From Phycisphaerae bacterium (lineage in GTDB: Bacteria > Planctomycetota > Phycisphaerae > Phycisphaerales > SM1A02), in the NCBI GenBank assembly GCA_002716385.1, contig PBAX01000015.1, forward strand, positions 1 through 64,000: a DNA stretch of 64,000 nucleotides, in the 5' to 3' direction. The notes under the pieces were generated by a model, which was not told the DNA's origin, made no database searches, and was given only the letters and a program-made list of their open reading frames with translations. This document shows, piece after piece, positions 57,374-64,000 of the stretch; the first letter of the stretch is position 1, and each line of letters starts with the position of its first letter. Position numbers and translations under genes: made by a program.

Positions 57374-58702
57374 TCAATGCCCAGTTGCCAGAGTCAGCCG
57401 GGAGTCGCCCTGAAGGCTCCAGCGGGCCTCTCCACCGACAATTGTGGTGATGGCTCGTCCGGTAACCGTCCAGCCCTCGAAGGGGCAGTTTCGTCCCGTG
57501 GTCAGGAAATCCTCGGCTGAAATGGTCCATTCCAGATCAGGATCGATGATGGTGAGATCGGCGACTCCGCCCCTGGTGAGCCGTCCCAGATGTTCCAGCC
57601 CCACCAGTGCGGCTGGTTCGATGGTCATCATGGCGATCAGTCTGGACCAGTCGATGACGCCATCATCAATCAGGGCCTTGCGGTAGAGGGGAAGTGCACA
57701 TTCGATTGAGACCATCCCGAAGGCTGCGGAGGCGAAATCCGTCTGCTTCGCCTGAGGTGGGTGGGGAGCCTGATCAGTTGCCAGAATGGTGATCGTGCCC
57801 CGGGCGATTCCGGATTTGATGGCTTCGATGTCGGCACTCGTTCGAAGTGGTGGATTGACCTTGAACACAGAGTCGTAGTCTCGGCAGGCCTCTTCCGTCA
57901 GAAGGAGATGGTGAGGGCTGGCTTCCGCGGTGACGGGTTGTCCGGCCTGTCGTGCGTTCGCGATGGCGTCTACGCTTTCGGCACAACTCAGGTGCTGGGC
58001 GTGATACTTCGCGCCATGGCGCTCGTTGAGTCGGACATCGCGTTCGATCATGCTGGTTTCAGCTTCCCGTGGCCATCCACCAAGGCCGAGTTTCACCGCG
58101 AGGGTGCCTGCATTCATGGCTGCATCCGGAGTCATCGAGGGATCCTGACAATGTTGCATGAAACAGGTGTCAGCCCTGGCGACCTGTTCGAGCACGGCAT
58201 CCATCACGTCATCGTCCGCGATGCCGTCGCCATCGTCGGAGATCCCGCAGGCGCCGGCTTGAATGAGACTGGCGACATCGGTGGGGGATTCGCCGGCTCG
58301 GCCGATGGTTCCGCAGGCAACCGGGAAAACCCGGGCATTTCCAGCCAATCGTCCACGTTCCAGAAGTGCCCCGACTCGTTCCGCGGAGTCGGGTGGCGGC
58401 AATGTGTTGGGCATGCTGCATACGGTCGTGAAGCCACCTGCCAGAGCGGCGGCGGAACCGACCGCGATGGTCTCCCGATGCTGCTGACCTTCGGAGGGTT
58501 CTCGAAGATGCACATGGGGATCTATCAGTCCCGGTGTCACGAGGCATCCCTCGGCGTCGATGATCTGATCGGCGGCCCGCTCTAGCGACTGGCCGAGTTC
58601 AATCGATTCGATCCGACCATCCTTCACGAGGATGTCGCCTCTGGCTTGGATGCCGGAAGCGGGATCGATGATCGTTCCGCCGTGAATCAGCATTGAACTC
58701 AA
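57374..58702 (-). CDS. pyrC: Dihydroorotase
   Basis: 'LVTPGLIDPHVHLREP', 'GGFTTVCSMPNTLPP', 'ILATDQAPHPPQAKQTDFASAAFGMVSIECALPL'. Confidence 0.92.
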   Translation of the reverse strand: MSSMLIHGGTIIDPASGIQARGDILVKDGRIESIELGQSLERAADQIIDAEGCLVTPGLIDPHVHLREPSEGQQHRETIAVGSAAALAGGFTTVCSMPNTLPPPDSAERVGALLERGRLAGNARVFPVACGTIGRAGESPTDVASLIQAGACGISDDGDGIADDDVMDAVLEQVARADTCFMQHCQDPSMTPDAAMNAGTLAVKLGLGGWPREAETSMIERDVRLNERHGAKYHAQHLSCAESVDAIANARQAGQPVTAEASPHHLLLTEEACRDYDSVFKVNPPLRTSADIEAIKSGIARGTITILATDQAPHPPQAKQTDFASAAFGMVSIECALPLYRKALIDDGVIDWSRLIAMMTIEPAALVGLEHLGRLTRGGVADLTIIDPDLEWTISAEDFLTTGRNCPFEGWTVTGRAITTIVGGEARWSLQGDSRLTLATGH

Positions 58703-58733
58703 GGTGTTACTCCTGCTGGAAAGCCATGAAAGA

Positions 58734-58765
58734 CATCACCCCCGTGGAAAACCACAGGGGTGATG
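58734..58765 (-). terminator. Rho-independent-like terminator for the Cys-rich lipoprotein gene
   Basis: CATCACCCC-GTGG-aaaa-CCAC-GGGGTGATG. Confidence 0.6.
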
Positions 58766-58796
58766 AGGATACGTGATCTTGTACCAGAGTGAGATA

Positions 58797-59069
58797 TCAG
58801 TTGGAGACTGTATCGCTCTTGGTGGTCATCATCTTCTTGCTGGCGCAGCAGCCTGATGAGGCGGCAGTCTTGGAGCAAGTGGAAGCAGCAGCTGTCTTTG
58901 TGGTCATTGGGCAGCCCGCGGAAGCGGTCTTGCTGGCACAGGTGCTGGCGCAGCAGCTTGATGGAGTGTCATCGAATGCTGCGAGGGTGGTGTTGGTGTC
59001 AGCCTTCTGGGCACAGCCAGCAACAGCCATGGCGAGGCAGATTCCGAAAGTTGCGATCATGGTCTTCAT
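58797..59069 (-). CDS. Small Cys-rich lipoprotein
   Basis: MKTMIATFGICLAMAVAGCAQKAD... 'SCCASTCASKTASAGCPMTTKTAAASTCSKTAASSGCCASKKMMTTK'; aggaaatg RBS-like upstream. Confidence 0.7.
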   Translation of the reverse strand: MKTMIATFGICLAMAVAGCAQKADTNTTLAAFDDTPSSCCASTCASKTASAGCPMTTKTAAASTCSKTAASSGCCASKKMMTTKSDTVSN

Positions 59070-59247
59070 AGCTTCATTTCCTCTTTAAGAGCTGATCCCG
59101 TCAGCTCGTGACGAGAATGGGTATGTCTGAGACTGATCAGTATACCCTTCAAGTTCCGGCTGCCAACCCGATTCTGGCCATAAGAAAGGCCATATAGCCA
59201 CTTATCACGTGTTTAAGGGCACTTGAGGGCTATAGGATGAGAGCATA

Positions 59248-60624
59248 ATGGTGGAACGAGGCGATCATTCAGCACCCGGCAAAGGCACGCCTGAAGAACC
59301 TTCAAGGCGTGAGGTGCTGGCTCGAAAGGCAAGGGGATTGCCAGAGGGAGCCGGTGTTTACCTCTTCAAGGATGAAACCGGTCAGGTGATCTACGTCGGC
59401 AAGGCGTCGACCTTGCGAAGCCGGGTTGGTTCCTACTTTGTCGCCTCGGCGGATCTGGGGCCACGGAAGCAGCCGATGATCGAGTTGATCCATGACGTCG
59501 AATTCATCGAAGCCGATGGTGAATGGGAGGCCCTTCTGGTCGAGGCTCGTCTGATCAAGGACATCCGGCCTCGCTTCAACGTCATGTTGAAGGATGGCAA
59601 GTCCTATCCCTATCTGGCCATCACGACCCGAGAGACCTTCCCGGGTCTGTACATCACTCGAAATCCGCAGGATCCCGCGTTCAAGCGTGCCCGCATATTC
59701 GGTCCGTTCTCCTCATCCGGTGCGTTGCGGGAAGCTGTTCAGGTGATGCAGCGGATCTTCCGTTTCAGGACATGCCATCTGGACATCGTCGAGCAGGCCC
59801 CTGAGAACAGGTTCTTCCGTCCCTGTCTGCTTCATGCCATCGAGCTCTGTTCGGCGCCATGTGCCGATCGGATCGACTCGAAGGCGTATGGGGAGGACAT
59901 CGATCGTCTGCTTCGATTCCTCGGATCGCAGCGAACTCAGGTTCTCAAGGAGCTTCGTGAAGCCATGACCGCGGCCTCGCAGTCGCAGGACTACGAACGC
60001 GCCGCGAGTCTGCGTGACCAGGTTCAGGCCATCGAACGTCTGGATGAACGTGGTCAGGGCGGGGCCGACGAGTGGCAACCCGAGGTAACGGTCTTCGCGA
60101 CCGATCCCACCGCAGGATTGAAATCACTGCAGAGAACGCTTGGGGAGGAGCATCCGATCCGCTGCATGGAAGCCATCGACATCGCTCATCTTGGCGGAGA
60201 CGAGACGGTGGGATCGAAGGTGTGTTTCATCGATGGGCGTCCGTTCAAGGACGGCTACCGCCGCTATCAGATCAAGTCGGTGAAGAATGACGACTACGCA
60301 GCCATTCAGGAGGTCGTGAGACGACGATATCGAGAAGCGGGTCAGGGGCACGAGCTCTATCCGGATGTCATTCTGATCGATGGAGGTCTGGGCCAGCTCA
60401 ATGCGGCGATGGAAGCCTTCACCGACATGTCGGAACAGCCACCTCTGGTCATCTCGTTGGCCAAGAAGGAGGAGCTCATCTGGGTGCAGGACCATTTGGA
60501 GCCCATCCGTCTTGGGCGGGCGAATCCCGGGTTGAAGCTGTGCCAGGCCATCCGTGACGAGGCCCATCGATTCGCCCAGCATTACCACCATATTCTTCGT
60601 CGAAAGAAGCTATTGGGCGATTGA
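59248..60624 (+). CDS. uvrC: UvrC excinuclease, compact form (GIY-YIG, UVR, RNase H-like; no C-terminal HhH)
   Basis: 'LPEGAGVYLFKDETGQVIYVGKASTLRSRVGSYF', 'AASQSQDYERAASLRDQVQAIE', 'MEAIDIAHLGGDETVGSKVCFIDGRPFKDGYRRYQIK', 'DVILIDGGLGQLNAA', 'RDEAHRFAQHYHHILRRK'. Confidence 0.93.
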   Translation: MVERGDHSAPGKGTPEEPSRREVLARKARGLPEGAGVYLFKDETGQVIYVGKASTLRSRVGSYFVASADLGPRKQPMIELIHDVEFIEADGEWEALLVEARLIKDIRPRFNVMLKDGKSYPYLAITTRETFPGLYITRNPQDPAFKRARIFGPFSSSGALREAVQVMQRIFRFRTCHLDIVEQAPENRFFRPCLLHAIELCSAPCADRIDSKAYGEDIDRLLRFLGSQRTQVLKELREAMTAASQSQDYERAASLRDQVQAIERLDERGQGGADEWQPEVTVFATDPTAGLKSLQRTLGEEHPIRCMEAIDIAHLGGDETVGSKVCFIDGRPFKDGYRRYQIKSVKNDDYAAIQEVVRRRYREAGQGHELYPDVILIDGGLGQLNAAMEAFTDMSEQPPLVISLAKKEELIWVQDHLEPIRLGRANPGLKLCQAIRDEAHRFAQHYHHILRRKKLLGD

Positions 60625-60784
60625 GGGGCGTTCGAGGGACGCTCCGAACGAATTGAACGATTTAGAGGTTCATTCCGGTCTGATGTCAGGCTACAGTAAG
60701 GGGATGCCGGACCGGAGGCGAATGCTTTGCCCTCCGGTTCAACCTGGCATCCAAGTGCATGCATAGAGAGAGGAATTCGGGACT

Positions 60785-61603
60785 ATGAACAAGACTCTTA
60801 TCACGGCGATTTTCTCATCGTTGGCGATGAGTTCGGCTGCTCTGGCAGAGACCTACGAGGTCGAAGTCGGCAGCACCTACTACGAACCACAATGGCTTCA
60901 TGTCGAGCCCGGCGATGTCATCAACTGGACACGTGTGCAAGGAACTCACAACGTTATCAGTGGTGCTGAATGCGGTGCTCCGGACGGCATCTTTGCTTCG
61001 CCGACCATGAACAGCGGAAACCTGACTTACAGTTGGACGGTTCCAGTTGATGCCACCGAAACCTACGAGTACTACTGCAGCATCGGCGGTCACTGCACCA
61101 GTGGCAACCAGTACGGCGCACTTATCCTCGGCGGCAACGGTGTGACTCACGTGATCACCACCAACGGATTCGCCTACGAGCCTGCGACACTGGCGGTCAA
61201 TCCAGGCGACACGGTCATCTGGGAACATGGCGGCGGCACCCATACGGTCACGTTCGGAGATGATTGCGTATCCGATGGTGGGCTCAACGACAGTCTCTCG
61301 GCCACAAACGGTGCCATCGTCTGGCGTGTGCCCGAGGACATGGCCGGTGTGACCCAGAACTACTTCTGCCAGCCGCACTGCGGCTTCGGAATGGTCGGCT
61401 CTCTTGAGATCGGCGGCGAAGTGGTCGATTGCCTCGGTGACATCAACGATGATGGCAGCATCACGGTCGACGATCTCCTCGAGCTGCTCGGCGATTTCGG
61501 GCAGGATTGCAGCAGCGGCTGTGCATCAGACCTCGACGAGGATGATGACGTCGACGTGAACGACCTTCTTGTACTTCTCGGGGTCTTCGGGGACGACTGC
61601 TGA
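60785..61603 (+). CDS. Tandem-cupredoxin (plastocyanin/azurin-like) secreted protein with C-terminal dockerin-like module
   Basis: Signal peptide; 'THNVI...YEYYCSIGGHCTSGNQYGALIL' and 'THTVTF...NYFCQPHCGFGMVGSLEI'; 'CLGDINDDGSITVDDLLELLGDFG...CASDLDEDDDVDVNDLLVLLGVFGDDC'. Confidence 0.88.
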   Translation: MNKTLITAIFSSLAMSSAALAETYEVEVGSTYYEPQWLHVEPGDVINWTRVQGTHNVISGAECGAPDGIFASPTMNSGNLTYSWTVPVDATETYEYYCSIGGHCTSGNQYGALILGGNGVTHVITTNGFAYEPATLAVNPGDTVIWEHGGGTHTVTFGDDCVSDGGLNDSLSATNGAIVWRVPEDMAGVTQNYFCQPHCGFGMVGSLEIGGEVVDCLGDINDDGSITVDDLLELLGDFGQDCSSGCASDLDEDDDVDVNDLLVLLGVFGDDC

Positions 61604-61631
61604 TCCACGGAATCCAAATGCTTCAAAATCG

Positions 61632-61661
61632 AGGCGGCCTCGTCGAGAGACGAGGCCGCCT
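61632..61661. terminator. Bidirectional rho-independent terminator between cupredoxin gene and ftsH
   Basis: AGGCGGCCTCGTC-gaga-GACGAGGCCGCCT, T-rich on both strands. Confidence 0.82.
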
Positions 61662-61694
61662 TTGCTTTGCATTGCAGTCGTGTACGGATCCGAA

Positions 61695-63746
61695 TCAGGC
61701 AGGAGACGGAACCAGCCCACCGGCGGGATCATCACCCAGTTCATCATCGGTCTTCGTTGGACTCGGCGGGTCGGTGCTTGCGGATTCCTCGTCCAGAAGG
61801 TCGCTGACCGTGGGGCGGTCGATGCGTTTGCCCTCGATCAGGTCGAGGACTTCCTGGCTCTGAATGGTCTCGTACTTGAGCAGGGCCTGTGCGATCGCCT
61901 CGACCTTGTCCCAGTTCTCGGAGATCAGTTTCGTGGCGTCGTCATAGGCGGTATCGATGAGGCGTTTGATCTCCTCGTCGATGATCCTCGCGGTTTCCGG
62001 AGAATGGTCCTTGTCGAGGACCAGGCCATCACGTTGATCGTCGCGGTTGTAGTTCACGAATCCAAGTCGATCGGACATGCCCCATTCGAGCACCATGGAT
62101 CGCGCGAGGTTGGTGGCCATCTGAATGTCCATCGCGGCACCGGAAGACATGTCTCCCGTCTTTCTCTGCTCGGCGATACGGCCTCCGCACATGATGCGCA
62201 GTTCGGCCTCGAGCCATCTTCTTCCATAGCCGTGTCTATCCTTCTCGGGAAGACTGAACGAGGCGCCTCCATAGGGGCCGCGGCCGATGATCGTCACCTT
62301 GTGCAACGGGTCGGCATCCTCGAGCAACGCCTGGAGCGCGGCATGGCCGGCCTCGTGATAGGCGACGAGGATCCGATCCTCTTCATCCATGTGCCGTCCC
62401 TTGCGTTCACGTCCGAAGCGGATCTTGTCGCGGGCCTCCTCGAGATCGTGCTGTTCAACGCAGTCCTTGCTGTCGAGTGTCGCGAGGATGGCCGCTTCGT
62501 TGATCAGTGCCGCGAGGTCGGCGCCTGAATACCCTGGCGTTCCGCGGGCGATCTTGTTGAGTTCGACGTCGTCGGCGAGCTTGATCTTCTTGGCATGCAC
62601 ATCGAGAATTCGATATCGGCCTTCGAGATCGGGGAGTGTGACCTGGACCTGCCGATCGAATCGACCTGGTCTGGTCAATGCCGGGTCGAGTACGTCGCTT
62701 CGGTTGGTCGCGGCGATGACGATGACCTGGTCAGTCGCCTCGAAGCCATCCATCTCGACCAGAATCGCATTGAGTGTCTGTTCTCGTTCGTCGTTGCCGC
62801 CCGAGGACATGCCTCCGCCACGACGACGTCCGACGGCATCGATCTCATCGAGGAAGATGATGCAGGGGGAATTCTCCTTGGCCTGCTTGAAGAGGTCGCG
62901 GACCCGGCTGGCACCGACGCCGACGAACATCTCGACGAAGTCGGAACCGGAGATCGAGAAGAAGGGGGCATCGGCTTCACCGGCAATGGCCTTGGCGAGC
63001 AGCGTCTTGCCGCATCCGGGAGGTCCGACCAGAAGAACACCGCGAGGTATGCGGCCTCCCAGTCGCTGGAACTTCCTTGGGTTCTTCAGGAACTGCACGA
63101 TTTCCTGGACTTCATCCTTGGCTTCCGCGATTCCCTGAACATCGGCGAAGCGAACCTTGCTCGCATCCTTGTTGGATATTCGGTGACGGGATTTTCCGAA
63201 GCTGCCGAGCATTCCACCGGGGCCGCCTCCAGCACCACGCATGGATCTGGCGATGAGGAACCAGATGATGATCACGATGATCAGGAACGGACCGACTGCG
63301 AGGAGCAACTGGCTCCAGATGCTCGTACCGGTGTTGTTCACGTGATCGACACCAAGCGCGTTGAGCTGATCACGGAAGAAGTCCCGGTTGTTGGCATCGA
63401 TCGGAACGAAGGCGGCGCGGGGTTCCTTGGTCTGGTTGGGGCCCTTGCCGGGCGCTATGTATGCCACGATGCGGTCGTTCTGGATCTCGACTGGTCGCGG
63501 GCTGCCCGGACTGGGCTCGTGGACGAGTCCCATCTTCGGATCCACGAGACTCTTGAACTTGCCCCAGCTGTCGATCTTCTCACCAGTCGTACCGTTATTC
63601 ATCAGCATGAAGAAGACAATCAGAATGCCGATGACGATCACCCAGCTGAGCAGTCCGCGGCCCATTCGATTGGGTGGCTGCGTGGATGGGCGATTGCCTG
63701 ATGAGTTCTGACCCGGATCGTTCTGTGGTGTTTTATTACTGGACAT
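61695..63746 (-). CDS. ftsH: ATP-dependent zinc metalloprotease FtsH
   Basis: '[51 protein letters not shown]', '[12 protein letters not shown]', N-terminal TM and extracytoplasmic domain. Confidence 0.97.
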   Translation of the reverse strand: MSSNKTPQNDPGQNSSGNRPSTQPPNRMGRGLLSWVIVIGILIVFFMLMNNGTTGEKIDSWGKFKSLVDPKMGLVHEPSPGSPRPVEIQNDRIVAYIAPGKGPNQTKEPRAAFVPIDANNRDFFRDQLNALGVDHVNNTGTSIWSQLLLAVGPFLIIVIIIWFLIARSMRGAGGGPGGMLGSFGKSRHRISNKDASKVRFADVQGIAEAKDEVQEIVQFLKNPRKFQRLGGRIPRGVLLVGPPGCGKTLLAKAIAGEADAPFFSISGSDFVEMFVGVGASRVRDLFKQAKENSPCIIFLDEIDAVGRRRGGGMSSGGNDEREQTLNAILVEMDGFEATDQVIVIAATNRSDVLDPALTRPGRFDRQVQVTLPDLEGRYRILDVHAKKIKLADDVELNKIARGTPGYSGADLAALINEAAILATLDSKDCVEQHDLEEARDKIRFGRERKGRHMDEEDRILVAYHEAGHAALQALLEDADPLHKVTIIGRGPYGGASFSLPEKDRHGYGRRWLEAELRIMCGGRIAEQRKTGDMSSGAAMDIQMATNLARSMVLEWGMSDRLGFVNYNRDDQRDGLVLDKDHSPETARIIDEEIKRLIDTAYDDATKLISENWDKVEAIAQALLKYETIQSQEVLDLIEGKRIDRPTVSDLLDEESASTDPPSPTKTDDELGDDPAGGLVPSPA

Positions 63747-63846
63747 GCTGGCCTCTGCGTCGACGTCTGTTGGCCGAACTGGCCTCAGAAGGTCGACAAA
63801 TGCGGTTTGGTAATGATACGCCGCCCGAGGCCTCTCGGGTCGTTAT

Positions 63847-64000
63847 CTACCAGGACGCTGCCATCTCATCGACGATATCGACGGCCATCTGCTGTATGAC
63901 TTGGAATTCTCCGACCTGAATTGTCTCACCAGAGGGGTTGGAGGCCACAAAGAGGCCTCCAGCGGAGAATCCCTGTCGGGCGAAGATGGTCTGATTGGTC
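63847..64000 (-). CDS. C-terminal fragment of a CDS cut by the window edge, product unknown
   Basis: Reading frame to the edge: ...NQTIFARQGFSAGGLFVASNPSGETIQVGEFQVIQQMAVDIVDEMAASW*. Confidence 0.45.
   Translation of the reverse strand, partial: TNQTIFARQGFSAGGLFVASNPSGETIQVGEFQVIQQMAVDIVDEMAASW

Overview
This 64 kb window is a gene-dense bacterial chromosome segment whose content suggests a Planctomycetota/Phycisphaerae-like organism (DUF1501/DUF1800 pair, sulfatase, many secreted proteins ending in dockerin/EF-hand-like repeats, PEP-CTERM-like tails, LVIVD choice-of-anchor protein). That lineage call is inference. Housekeeping genes recognised are lspA, tRNA-Ser(GGA), tRNA-Pro(GGG), upp, copA-like P-type ATPase, secA, ggt, tsf, rpsB, pyrC, uvrC and ftsH. 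I see no CRISPR array, prophage, transposase or classical defence island. The most notable signals are: (1) a family of secreted proteins sharing duplicated Ca-binding/dockerin-like terminal modules, including one with six tandem 6-Cys 'GACCY' repeats and an M6 protease carrying a single divergent copy; (2) two unrelated zinc-ribbon families (DksA/TraR and FmdB) that have lost most or all zinc ligands here, the DksA one also fused to a histone-H1-like Lys-rich tail built from 33-bp repeats; (3) a long minus-strand run from a Cu-type ATPase through DUF1800/DUF1501, an HMA lipoprotein, an NHL protein and a YtkA/FixH-like lipoprotein to a MauG-like peroxidase, with several overlapping start/stop codons; (4) unusual variants of core proteins (SecA about 1380 aa with insertions, UvrC compact without C-terminal HhH, DCC-domain fused to a lipase-maturation-factor-like membrane protein); and (5) a CpcT/CpeT-like lyase homologue with no phycobiliprotein context. 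All identifications are by reading translated motifs; no database search was run.
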